NCBI GenBank assembly: GCA_964036665.1
Contig: OZ038528.1
Coordinates: 186,001 to 250,000, forward strand
From: Gordius sp. MW1
Lineage: Eukaryota; Nematomorpha; Gordioida; Gordea; Gordiidae
Reading direction: 5' to 3'
Length of the DNA: 64,000 nt
In this document: positions 1 to 11,793 of the stretch, in pieces
How the letters are laid out: the number at the start of each line of letters is the position of its first letter
Numbering within the stretch: position 1 is the stretch's first letter
Notes under the pieces: generated by a model
Seen by the model: the letters and a program-made list of their open reading frames with translations, nothing else
Databases searched by the model: none
What the model was told of the DNA's origin: nothing
Made by a program: the position numbers and the translations under genes

Positions 1-621
1 ATTTTTATTTCTTACCTTTTTCATAATCTACTTATTAATCTATAGAGTGGGTTATTCAAATTTATATATTTAAAGTTGTTGTACAGATAAAATTTTCATT
101 CCCGACTCAAAATAAGGAGCTGTGTTCTTATCTTATTATTTTAGATTGATGAACAATATCTTATATTAAATTAATATATGATTAAAAAACTTGAAGTATA
201 ATCTCGATTGGTTAGCTAATGGCATGGGCGTAGCCAGAGGGGGGGGGGGCTAAATTACGAAAAAAAAATTTAATGCAAAAACTTTGAAAAATTAAAATTT
301 TTATATTTTGTTCCCATCTAATTGAACTTTTAAACGTTTTGCCCCCCCCCCCTAATTCAAAACCTGGCTACGCCCATGGGTAATGGTGAATCATTTATGA
401 CCAAATTTTAATGAGATGTGAATTATCATTAATATTGGCAAGCTATTTTATCTATGTAAACTTTCAATAGATCCCTTTTGAAGGCCAATTCATTGAATTA
501 ATTGCGTCTATATTTTTCTAAAGTACTCATAGATGTGATGTGAACAAGTGTGATTGAAATCCACAAAGTTGAATAAAACTTTAGACGTGGAACGAAAAAT
601 GAGGCGCGAAGTTATGTAAAA
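1..621. other. Intergenic, downstream of MTIF2, with one MITE
   Basis: I see no coding sequence here. The stretch is AT-rich and carries one short inverted-repeat element at 223-378. The 3' UTR of the minus-strand MTIF2 gene should extend into it from position 621 downwards. Confidence 0.6.
223..378. mobile_element. Short MITE, family B (GGGCGTAGCCAG ends)
   Basis: The element begins CATGGGCGTAGCCAG and ends CTGGCTACGCCCATG, a near-perfect terminal inverted repeat. G-run and C-run blocks lie just inside each end around an A/T-rich core. It is 156 bp with no coding capacity. Related copies occur at 3253-3368, 4143-4493, 10050-10155, 18481-18621, 24181-24299, 42221-42384, 48494-48655, 48996-49170 and 56653-56797. 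Confidence 0.8.
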
Positions 622-3600
622 TCAAAATCCCAGGTTCCACACAATTTTTCCCGGAATCTTTTTGAGTGAAATGGCTTTAATAACGTCACCCGGTTTATAC
701 CTAACTGTGAGATCGTCTAATACTACGCCACATTCCGAACCCTTTTTAACCGATTCCACGTCGCTTTTGAAATGCTTCAAAGATTTGATAGAACCTGTGG
801 AGCATAATAAACATTACGCAGCTATAACTCACACAACAGCTGACATGTATAAATGACGCGCCAAGGACAATTGCTATTGCATAAGATTAGATGCGCACAC
901 TTTATGTATCTATATTAATTCAAGAATATTAAGTACAAAGATATTCCTTGGACTTAAGGTAAATTTAATGACACGTGGTAAATTGGCAAATCACGTTCAC
1001 TACTATTAATTGGGGAACATCTTAAAGATGACCACACTTGTAATTAAATTAATGCTTAACGATAAAACACCGTGCAATTTAATGGGGTTCTGGTGCGGCG
1101 TTGTTTTCCCTTAAGCAAATACAATGACCGCATTATTTAATACATAGGCAATAGCATATAAATATTGAGTGTGAGGTGAGGATATCTAAATAAACAATAA
1201 CGAAGATGATAAAGAATGTAGTAAACCTTTGTGTATGAGACGATCGCCACGCATCACATGCACTTCGCTACATTTCTTGGTGAAAGTACCGACGTCTACT
1301 ATGCAGCCGGCCACGGGTATTTTGGCTTTGCCTTCGCTCACCAAAAATTCTTGATTGACGCCCGCCTCGCCTGTAAATAAATACATTCAGCATAAAACGG
1401 TATTCCACTTCTTTAATAAATTTCTAATTGTGCGATTATTAAAGATATATAAAAAATTCTGATCGGCCTGACAAAAAACTTCTTAAATAGGTTTTTAAGC
1501 TCATAAAGATTTAAAATTGGGACAACCCAGTATTTCTTCCACCTCCACCGCGGCTAATTTATTCGTCATCTCTAAGATGAGGTCGTCGATCAGTTTATAA
1601 ATGACGTTGTGCTTTTTGATCCTAACCACGTTGCTACTTGGCCCAACCATAGAATCCACGTTAAACGCGTAAATGATTCCTGCGATATAAAGAATGAAAG
1701 CATGAAGAAAGCTATACAAACATAAGGGAATATAATTTAAAAAAGTGGATGTGTGAGGAATTATAGGATCATGGGGAGAGAACCTTTAAAAGTTTGAGCC
1801 AATTCAACGTCGAATGGAGTAACGGGTCCAACTGCGTAATGTAAAACGTCGAGGTGACACGCATTCATCGATTCGTCGTAGGTTGCCAGCAAGTCTAAAA
1901 TGGCTTCGATCGAACCAATCACGTCCCCTGCGCTTTCAAAATTAAACATTACATAATACTTCAGGCCATTTACTATGATCTTATCTCATTATATATTCTT
2001 TAGATTCTCAGCAAAGAAGTGCATTCCCTCAAAGTCCATAACTTTTTTATCGACCAATTAACGCCAGCAAAAGGCTAATGTTTAATCTTAACAACTCATT
2101 ATGTGAACACATACAAATTTGCTAACCTTTGACGACAATCGAGAGGCGCGGTTTTTGGGGGCCGGTATCAGAATTCTCTGTCAAAGACAACTTGGGATTG
2201 TGTTGGGCGGAAAGGGCTTTCGGTAATTTGCTGTAATTCAAAGCTTTCTTCACTTTCACGTCCCGGTTGTAGCTATTGCAAATGAGATGGATATTATTAA
2301 TATATATCAATAATAATTAGGAGATAAGAACAAATCGAATAGTACTTAATCAAGTGTTTTTTTCGCTCTTCCTCAATCACCTTCCAATCCAGTTCCAATT
2401 TGTCCGCCTTTTCAATGTCCATCCTATAATGAACAATCTCTCGCGCTCTCTCCTATCCCAGCACATGTGCAAGTTGTAATCACATTATACACACGTAAAA
2501 TATAATGACAATTAGTTTGGAAGTAGTGATGTAAAAACGGCTGAGTTTTGTTTGGTGGCCGGCCCCTTGGTTTTAGTCGACTAAACATGGAGATCCAAAG
2601 ATTTGATCAAAACCCTTTGGTCTATTTATGGGAGTAAAAAAAACAGACCAAAAAATCTTGGGTTTGTTAATGTATATTCGTCAACTAAGGGTCGACCAAA
2701 CATCACCCAACCCTTTTTAAAACACTAGTTGGAAGGAATGTGAAATGAGTGCTTCATACCTCGGAGTCCACTTGGTAAATAGGAGTTCCCACGTTAGGAA
2801 CTCCCTTCCATCCGATAACCTCGACCGGATATCCTGGCAGAACTTCAGTCACGGCTCGACCCGAATCATCGAACATGGCTCTCACTTTACACCACGTGGC
2901 CGAAGCCTGGTTGGCGGAAGATGATTGATGAAATTGGGGAGAATGGGCATCTGGTAGGTTCTCGTCTAGGGATATTAAAATATTTCCCTTCTTCAAGGTT
3001 CCCCTCTGTATTAACAGGGTGGACAAGATACTAGGGGATGAATTAAAAAATTACAATTATACTTCACTCATTGAAATTGGTAAAAAAAGTAGAGTTTAGT
3101 ACCCACGATTTTTATCCAGACGCGATTCTATGACGACCCCTTCTACCGGGCCAGCGTAATCAGCTGTGATGTCCATAACCTCGGCCTGGGCCATTAAAGC
3201 TTCCAGCAAACCTTCGATATTTTGGCCCTATATAATTGGTAAACAACGATATATATGGGCGTAGCGAGCATTGGAATCAGAGGGGGGAGCAAAATGATCA
3301 TTTTTTGAAATTTTAGCCATAATTTTAATAAATTTTGAATTTAGAGGAGGAACTTGGCTAAGCACATGAAGTAACTTGAAAGGAATTCATTTAAGGCTCT
3401 ACAACAGATGTTTATATCTAAAAGTCATATTTACAAGCTAATCGAGATTCGAGAATATGAGAAAAGAGTAATTCCGTCCGATATATAAAAATTGGTGGAG
3501 AGAGAGAGAGAGTAATATATGAGAGGAGACATGAAGTAACCTTTAAAGCGGATATGGGTATGGCCTGTACTTCTCCTCCGTATTCCTCCACGCACACCCC

Positions 3601-6600
3601 ATAACCCAGAAGCTGTTTCTTCACCAGCTCCTACCAACCACCACAATTCGGATTACAAATTAAGAATACACAAAATGCGATAACCTACCGCGTCTATCTT
3701 CTCCTTGTCCATTTTGTTGATGGCCACAACGATAGGAACTGAGGAATAATGTAATAATAGATTTATATAAATTATGATCATGATTCATAAGTGAGACTTT
3801 ACATACCTCTCGCTTCCTGCGCAAATTTTATGGATTCAACCGTTTGATCCATGACCCCATCGTCGGCCCCAACCACCAAGATGGCCAAGTCTGTCACGTG
3901 GGCTCCACGTGATCGCATGGCGGAGAAGGCGGCGTGACCCGGCGTGTCCAAAAATGTGATGGCGTCACTCCTCTCACCACCCCCAGACGAATGCCGCTGA
4001 TTTAATCGCACTAAACACACGAGCATAATGTACAGATTCATACAAGTGCCAATTTAAAAAGTACCATATAATTGAGATGTTTTAATTCATACGCCCTTTA
4101 AGAGCAAAAAGGTGAAACCCCCTTTTTTGATAAATATTTATGCATGGGCGTACGCAGGGGGGGGGGGGGGGGCGGCTGCCCCCCCCCCCCTAATTTTAAA
4201 AATATGATTTTTTCAATACAAAAACCCTCAAGAATTAAAAAAATTTGTTTTGCCCCCCCCCCTAATTTTGCTCTGCCCCACCCTCATTAGGCTCTGCCCC
4301 ACCCTAATGTGGCTCCCCCCTCCAAATAGTCGAGACCTTTTTTTTTCTGCTCTCAGTAAAATTTTTGGTAAGGAAAAATTTTGGATTTGGATAGTCGAGA
4401 CCTTTTTTTTTTTTTTTGCTCTCAGGAAAATTTTAGAAAAAATTTTTTTTTTTAATCTGCCCCCCTCTAATTCAAAACCTGCGTACCCCCATGTATTTAT
4501 GTTATCAATAAAAAAAACTATATATTAGTTTGACATACATGTTTAAAACTATAAAATTTGTAAAATTTGAGTGGCAAAGATTAAAGCTCTTGAATTATTG
4601 GTGGGGGCAGTATATAGATTTATAAAACCTGAAACACTTATTAATTCCTTCGCGCATCACATGAAAAATGCATTTTTACGAGTGTTTTTACTTACGATGA
4701 TAGATCATTGTCTACAATCTCATTCAGCGAAATGTTTGATATACTTTGATTGATCAAAAGGAAAGGGGAATGTTGGGCAATGTTGAAGATGGGGTAATTA
4801 AAGATAGAGATAACTATTAAATTAGTAAACAAGTGAAGAGGGTTCCGTCACATTAATTAATTAATTATATGTGTGAGTGACAAAGAGACATTGGGTCAAA
4901 TAAGGGTCACCTTGACACCCCACTTTGCCCCTGCCCTCCCCCCCCCCTCCTACCCTCTTTTTCCCTCTCCTACACAAAAACAATCACACTACCATTCATT
5001 TATACTCATACCCCTATGTCGGCAGCTAAATTACGCGCACACACACATTAACGATACTTCCCCAAATTATGCCTGATATATCGATGAAGGGAAAAAGGGA
5101 GTAAGCCTTCAAATATAATATACATATCACCTTCCATTTTTAAAACCGGTTCTCAATTAGTGAGGAATACATAGATGTGGTCGTCACCATGGGACATACT
5201 ATTTCCATCATTTAATCATAAATATTCCTGCGGGGTGGCTCTTTTGTTAGTCCTTCTAACCACCACGCTCCATCTCTCAAACTCATACAACACCAATAAA
5301 TCGTCCGTCATCGGCAAAGTGGCATTCCCAATCCAAGGTCGTCCCCTTCAAAGTTTTTGGGGTGAAAAGGGGAGTGGAGATAGTAGGATGAGGAAAGTGC
5401 ATACAGTGGTACCCAACGGATTGTCCGTCACTTATAAAAGATGGCTACCCTACAAGGGTAAAACATACTACGACATATTCGGTACCATCCCCACCGAGGA
5501 CGCCGTAGCTGTCCACAAAACGCCCCATTCGGAAACCCAAGGCAGCACAAGCACACAATACCAACCTCATGGGCACGGTACAAGCATAGGAAACGAGGTT
5601 TTTGCCAGTCCGAAGAGTTATCAAAGAAATATAAATAGCAACCACAATAATTATATCCTGAAAACTGATAAAGCTTTGCAAGAAGCTGCCTTAGCTGCTG
5701 ATTCCAGGAATCCTTTCGATTGGTGGAAAACGGCTGCTTCGGGGTCGCGAAATAAAGTATTTTCCGCACTGCCCCTAACCAACCAATTCATGGCTAAAAG
5801 AGAAGCGGGGGCAAAATACGGGAAGGATGTTGCCTTAAAACCAAAGTCTCATTTGGATGCCTCGTTTTGGGAGAAGATTAGACGGGCGAATAGCGTGGAA
5901 GCCGATTTGGATTACAGAGAAATCCAGGCTTGGAAGCAACGCAAACGCTACGAGGCTGAGCACGATGACCCACCCTCGTTACCCAGGGTACATTTCCATA
6001 ACGAGGGGGAAACAAAAAGCACGACTCCCATCATTAAGACCACGACGACCAGTGCAACCCTAATTCTGCCTATCACCACCACCACCACAACGAGCACCCC
6101 CATCACCACGGAAGAGGCAATATCATCGACCGATTCATTACAAACAACGCCTAGTATTGACGATGACGGCGACGATACGCAATTTGAACGGAAACCTAAA
6201 AGGGAAGTCAAATTATTTTCGGCCTGGCCCCCTTCTCCCTCGCGGATGGATGGGAGTAAGGGCGTTAGAGTGAACAGAATTCGTGCTCCCGAGAATGCCT
6301 TATCCCTCAAGATGGCAGCGATGGAAAGGCGAGGTTGGTGGGGCAGGGGGTCGGGTAGGAAGAGATACATGGTCTCCCCGCCTTATCTCATGGCCGCCTA
6401 TTACGGCAACGATGAGGAGAGCAGACAAGATTACGAGACCCACCACCACGATCGTTTCGATGTCATAGATGATGGTGGTCCAAAGGAGAAATCAATCCAA
6501 GGAAATGATGGGGGTGGTGCAGAACGGCAAATCATAAGAGCTTACGAAGTTAAAGAACCTATTTTAAAACGGGGTAAAGCATAGTGCGTATAAATATACT

Positions 6601-9600
6601 ACGAGGAGGAAAAACAAATTAATGTTTAAAATGTAAAGAGGGTTGGTTATCATGAATATTAAGTTTGTTGGCTGTTTCTCTAACATAAAGTCTTCAAAGA
6701 GACATAAAGACATAGGCTTGGATAATTAAAAATCATAACTGTTTTAATGTAGATATATATTATCACCATACTAGAGAAACTAAGTTATTAACATGTTTCA
6801 ATAATGTTTGCGGAAAATTTCTAAAGTTACCATAAATAATATGTAAATAAGGGGGAAATGTAAATGCACGTCTCATTCATTATATTATAAAAAAAATAAA
6901 TCATATTAATTCTTATCTCCAACTATAGGTGTAATAAAGGAAGGATACGGACCACCATTAACATCCATGAGCAGGGGCATTTCTCACAGCCATCAAGATT
7001 ATGGGGCGAGGCTCAAGGGAAATGTCGAGTCTGACGGGCGTAACGTGAAACTTTACCTGAAGTTGACGCACATGCTAGCTAGTCGACTGTTCGATCGTCG
7101 AGATGAACAAAGCCCTGGCACTTTAAAGAGCAAGAAAGTGGGCCGGACTGAAAAAATGCCTTGGTTCATTCGAAAGAAGAAGTCACGGGGCAGAAGGATT
7201 CCTATGATTAATATGACGTCCCAAACTAATTTAGATCCGCCCCTAAAATACGCATATTTCAAGCGCCAGGTTATTAGGGCGGTAGAGAAGTCAAATTTGG
7301 AGGTGCCGAAGGAAGGAATCGTCGATAAGAGGGGAAGGAGGATTCGGGTGAACAAACACCGAATTTTACCGAGGCCCCAGCAGGCCGTGGTTCGACCTCC
7401 TTCTCAACCTTCGAAAGAAGAACAACTTTATAGCCGTTCATCGAGTCCTAGGGTGTACCACGATTCCCTACTAAGTAAGTACTACGGTAACAAGGATAGC
7501 CTGGATTTATTGCCAAACAACATGCTATATCTTCGACAGAAACAACAACAACCTAATATCGTGGGAGATGGGAGACCGTACCAGAGCAGTACTTCGATTA
7601 CTCTAACCTTCAATACGGTCATAAACGGGGTTGAACCTTCAATGCCGGATGAGGATGTCAGGCAAAATACAAATTCACCCATTCCATATGCCTGGCTTAC
7701 AAACGTAGTCAGGACTAATGACAACAATACATCGTACCAAAGCGCAGTTGTCAGGCCAAGGATCTTGGCACCGAGAGCATCAACTAAATCAGCGGGCACT
7801 CGTCCGGAAATTAATAAAATTATGATTTCGAGTGTGGATACAAAAACCACTAACATTCAAAGAAATTCCTTTTACCCACGAACAACAACACGGTATCCAG
7901 AAATCGCGAAATTCATCCAATTTCCATCATCGATCATGCGTAGAAACCGGCCCTCTTTCACTAAAACCACGACAATGGGTAATCGATTGGTTAGTGTCAG
8001 AAATTCCCATATATCCGGTTTGAGAAAAAGTGTGATCGTTACTCCAAAATTGCTAAGGTCCGCTGTGTTGAAGAGGTATAAAATTGTCAGGGTACCACAA
8101 GTACCGCCACCTAGAGAGCAACCATTTTTAAAATATCTCGCTCCAGGGCCGAGAATGATGAATGAAGGGGAAAGTTTGTTGAATAGTAACGTGTATTCGG
8201 CAGAAAATCCTAAATTATTTCAAATCATAAGAGCACAAGCAATTCAAACCACGACTCGGGCGATTGAGAAGATGGTTAAAGTGGAGGCAAAGCCAGGTGT
8301 AACTACTTTGATACAAAAGGAATTCAATCAATTTAAAATGGCACGTGCGCCCCCACGTAAAGGATCATCAAAGAAAGTGGGAGATACCGAGGCCTATCTC
8401 GATACGGCATTAGCTTTCGGGAAACCCGTGGGTAAAATTAATTACAGTGAGGGTATGATGGATATGCTGAAATATGTGAAAGACGAAATGAGACATGACA
8501 TTAAAGTTGGTCGGGGCTTGGGTTTGAATAATGAAATGAGGAGAAGATCGGGGAAGAAGTATAAATACAAAATTGAGGCGGCTACCCATTACTTAGACAA
8601 CGCCTTAAATTTTGGAAGTCTCAAAGATGGGCAAAGTGATTATGAAATCAATCGTAACCTCACTGATCCCCAAATCCCTTACGTAACATCGTTTATAAGT
8701 TTGTACAATAGAAGAGGATACTTGCCAGGAGCTAGTGTTGGTAAGGGTGTTAAATATTCATTGAGGAAGAGGAAAGTTATAGAGTCAAATAGGAAAAAGC
8801 CAGCTTCTTATTCCAGGTACAGACATCCTTTAAATGATCGTGGATCAAGAGTTGGCATTTTAAGGAGGCAGTATGGAAAAAAGGTTGCTGATAGAAAAAA
8901 ACAAGATTACCTCAATTCAAAATGGCAAAATAATGATTCAAAGGTTGGAAAAGATTATGCAAATAGTTATATATCTAATAGCCCTTTGATAGCAAAAACA
9001 GAAGAATTTGTTCAGTTAAAAACCACAAAAGTATCTCCCACCCTTTTCATGCTTAAATTAATACCAAAAGATGAGTTTTCTGGAGCACGTCTTATGACTA
9101 ATATTGTTTTATCTAGAACACATTAAAGGGTTCAAATCTAGTTAATAAATTATTCAATAAATTTTTATATATTGTGCCATTTACCAAATTGTATTACATT
9201 GTTAAATATTTTTAAAAATGCCAATAAATAATGATAATACCTGAGAATGCTCCAATATGTTGAGTTATTCCGCCAAATTCCTTATCCACCATTGAAGTTT
9301 TTCTAATCTGATCTAATAAAGTTGTTTTCCCATGATCAACATGACCCATTATTACAACAATAGGACATCTTCCTTTAAGATATTCTTTTTTAGGAAGGGG
9401 TCTAAATGTCAATGAATGAAATAAATAAAAAGGCATACTTCCTCACAAAATCTTTTGTCTGAATATTTGCCATAACATTAGTTATATTACTTTGAGCCAG
9501 TACTGTTTTGCACCCAAAGACTTTGAATATTTGATTTAATAATTTTGGGTCATTAATATCTGTTTTATAAGTAGGCAGCAATTATATTATTACTATCTCT

Positions 9601-9960
9601 AAGTGATAAATTTTCAGCTCCATTAACATATGTTAGTGCCTCTTTAACTTCGCCTATTTAATTATAACATTTTGCTAAAAATTTTTACTTAAATTTTTTT
9701 CAGCTACTTTGGCTATGTCTTTCAAATTCATACCCAGCCATATTTCACAAACTTTTTTCTCCTGTTGCAATAGGTTTTTAGGTTTTTTAATTGCATAATC
9801 TTTGGATAAAAGTTCAAAACGCTCCTTTTTACTTAAAGACGTTATCTAAACATTTAAGACTATGAGATCAAATTAAATTTTTAGTAACATTTTTTATGAA
9901 TTTGGAATCAAAATGTGGATGCGAGAGGCAAAGAGTGCGAAAAATATTTTTAAATACCAT
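622..9960 (-). CDS. MTIF2: Mitochondrial translation initiation factor IF-2, 16 exons
   Basis: GTPase that places initiator fMet-tRNA on the mitochondrial small ribosomal subunit. Exons, 5' to 3': 9960-9889, 9845-9689, 9653-9594, 9559-9439, 9401-9241, 4010-3807, 3738-3689, 3630-3541, 3227-3103, 3030-2760, 2407-2346, 2272-2127, 1927-1784, 1679-1527, 1370-1227, 794-622. All junctions are GT-AG and the phases agree, giving 710 aa (human about 727). The first exon (24 aa, [12 protein letters not shown]...) is basic and hydrophobic like a mitochondrial transit peptide. G1 GHVDHGKT is at about residue 156, G3 DTPGH at about 212, G4 NKMD at about 266 and G5 SALK at about 302. Exons 13-16 encode IF2 domains 3 and 4. 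Intron 5 (5230 nt) hosts an antisense gene. Exon 11 could instead use a nearby AG; the choice made keeps the frame open. Confidence 0.95.
2524..2727. mobile_element. MITE family A copy 1, inside MTIF2 intron 10
   Basis: Starts TAGTGATGTAAAAACGGCTG and ends CCCTTTTTAAAACACTA, imperfect inverted repeats. It is non-coding and carries internal TTTAGTCGACTAAA palindromes. It matches the copies in YTHDC2 introns at 19463-19682, 22721-22921 and 24927-25095. Confidence 0.75.
3253..3368. mobile_element. Diverged MITE family B copy in MTIF2 intron 8
   Basis: Left end ATGGGCGTAGCGAG, right end CTTGGCTAAGCACATG, with a purine-rich block inside each end. It is an older relative of the element at 223-378. 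Confidence 0.55.
4143..4493. mobile_element. MITE family B copy in MTIF2 intron 5, expanded
   Basis: Begins CATGGGCGTACGCAGGGG and ends CTGCGTACCCCCATG. Long G and C runs and a duplicated block (TAGTCGAGACC followed by T-runs) make it longer than other copies (351 bp). Confidence 0.7.
5175..9126 (+). CDS. Orphan secreted, Thr/Arg/Lys-rich protein nested antisense in an MTIF2 intron
   Basis: Two exons, 5175-6573 and 6929-9126, join in frame through a 355-nt intron (donor GTAAAG, acceptor CTATAG) to give 1198 aa. A hydrophobic stretch ([17 protein letters not shown], about residues 19-35) looks like a signal peptide or type II anchor. There is a Thr-rich tract at about 286-315, many dibasic sites (RKPKR, RRG, GRKR) and a very basic second half. 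A partial repeat in the second exon reads YLDTALAFG and [10 protein letters not shown] recognise no domain or family. The reading frame stays open through both exons and splices cleanly, so it is very likely real. It lies wholly inside MTIF2 intron 5 (4011-9240) on the opposite strand; its stop is 114 bp from MTIF2 exon 5. A cuticle/matrix protein or a peptide precursor are guesses only. Confidence 0.85.
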
Positions 9961-10049
9961 ATGGTAAATTTGGCATATTGGGACTAGCCCTAATTGTGAC
10001 CCTAAACACATAGACCAGTGGTTCTTAACCTTTTTATACATGCGGCCCC

Positions 10050-10155
10050 ATGCGTACCCAGGTTTTGAATTAGGGGGGGGGGGGGGGGCAAAACGTTTAA
10101 AAGTTCATTTAGAGGGGGGCAAAACATATTTTTTTTCCCTGGGTACACCCATGCG
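10050..10155. mobile_element. MITE nested inside the hAT left end
   Basis: CATGCGTACCCAGG at the left and CTGGGTACACCCATGCG at the right form the inverted ends, with G-runs between. The hAT sequence GCGGCCCC is interrupted on both sides, and the second hAT copy at 27120 lacks the insert. Confidence 0.7.
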
Positions 10156-10338
10156 CGGCCCCCCGAATATTTTATAATTTTTTCGCGGCCCATATTTTTT
10201 ACATAATAATTTAATATATTGATTTTCTATTATTGTTTTATTTTATTATATAATAAACATAGAAAACAACTTTATTATTTCATTATCTATTTAAATAATA
10301 TAAAAACTTCATAGTTAAACATAAAAAGCATTCATTTA

Positions 10339-10584
<246 letters not shown>

Positions 10585-10976
10585 TTAAATTACAATCATT
10601 TATTAATTCTAATATCTTCATCATTTGATGATAAATTGGTATTTTTATAATTGTTGTATGGATCTTGAATCCAGAGTTTTGTAATGTGACCTTCATCAAT
10701 AGGGAAATATTTTTCAAATTTATCAATTAATTTTAAAATATGACATTTAATTAAGTAATTTACATTTTCTTTCTCGAATTGAAATTTTGAATCAGAGATT
10801 TTTTGTGGATAAATGGAAACATTTCATATATATTTGAATCTATTCTTTGAATCCATCTTTGTAATTTCATTTTCATAGCCTCAATATGCGGCCATTGTTA
10901 CACGATCCAAATTCTTGTACTTTATAAGTGATCTGACATTCCATTTTCTTATTCGATCCAAAAAATAACGAAGCAC

Positions 10977-11018
10977 CGATTCGTGTTTTTCTCAATCGGA
11001 AAAACACGAATCGTAAGA
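10977..11018. repeat. Hairpin inside the hAT element
   Basis: CGATTCGTGTTTTTC and GGAAAAACACGAATCG form a stem of about 15 bp around a short loop. Confidence 0.7.
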
Positions 11019-11628
11019 AATAAACAAAATTTCTTCCTCACGTTTTCATATTGTAATTTCGGTCTCGTGTATCCAATCCATTTTTTTATTCTTTCAAGAA
11101 TTTCTCGTGGGAATCAATTAATTAAAGCTAAGGAAAAATAAGACTGACTATGGTATTTGTTTAATTTTTTATGTATTGGATATATTTAGGTAATTTTCAT
11201 TATAAATAATAAGTTTCACACTTTTTTTAATACCAGCAGGGTATGAGTGTTTATAGCGAACATCTTGTAAACAGGTGGCAACGAGTTTGATTCCCCTGGT
11301 GAGGATTTTTTCTAAAGCTTTTCTGAATATTTTTATTATATTCTAATTGCATAATTTGGCGGCCCCCCCCCCCGACAAACTTCTCATGGCCCCCTAGGGG
11401 GCCGCGGCCTCCCGGTTAAGAATCACTAACATAGACTAATAAAACCACAGACTGCCGAACAGCCGATAATTTTTTAGCAAATATAGCAAGCACCATTTTG
11501 TGGGAAACTGTAACCAAACATTAGAATTCAGCATAATTTATTGTTCTAATTTACTTATTTTTAATTATTTTGTAAATTAGTCTCATTTATTTTCTTCAAT
11601 ATTTTATCATGTAGAAGTATAAATATAC

Positions 11629-11793
11629 GGTACCCTATCAACTCGCCGAAAACAATCTCGCCGAATTCACCCTGGGACATTTTGTGATTGGTTGAATAAA
11701 TTTTGCTGGAGGACAGTTTTGAATTAGGGGACATTTTTTAACAGGGGGACATTAAATTCGCCGAAATGGTTTTCGGCAAGTTGACGGGCCACC
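11629..11793. mobile_element. 165-bp MITE with 9-bp TSD (Mutator-like)
   Basis: TIRs of about 25 bp read GGTACCCTATCAACTCGCCG at the left and, inverted, GGTGGCCCGTCAACTTGCCG at the right. The flanks are an exact TAAATATAC repeat at 11620-11628 and 11794-11802. A 9-bp target duplication is typical of Mutator-like elements. No coding sequence. Confidence 0.75.

Noticed and set aside
662-856. 64-aa plus-strand open frame
   Set aside because: It is the antisense shadow of MTIF2's last exon, which has clear IF2 homology on the minus strand.
5428-6370. Minus-strand open frames of 78-140 aa
   Set aside because: They are antisense to the first exon of the nested gene; their composition is explained by that exon and they have no recognisable domain.
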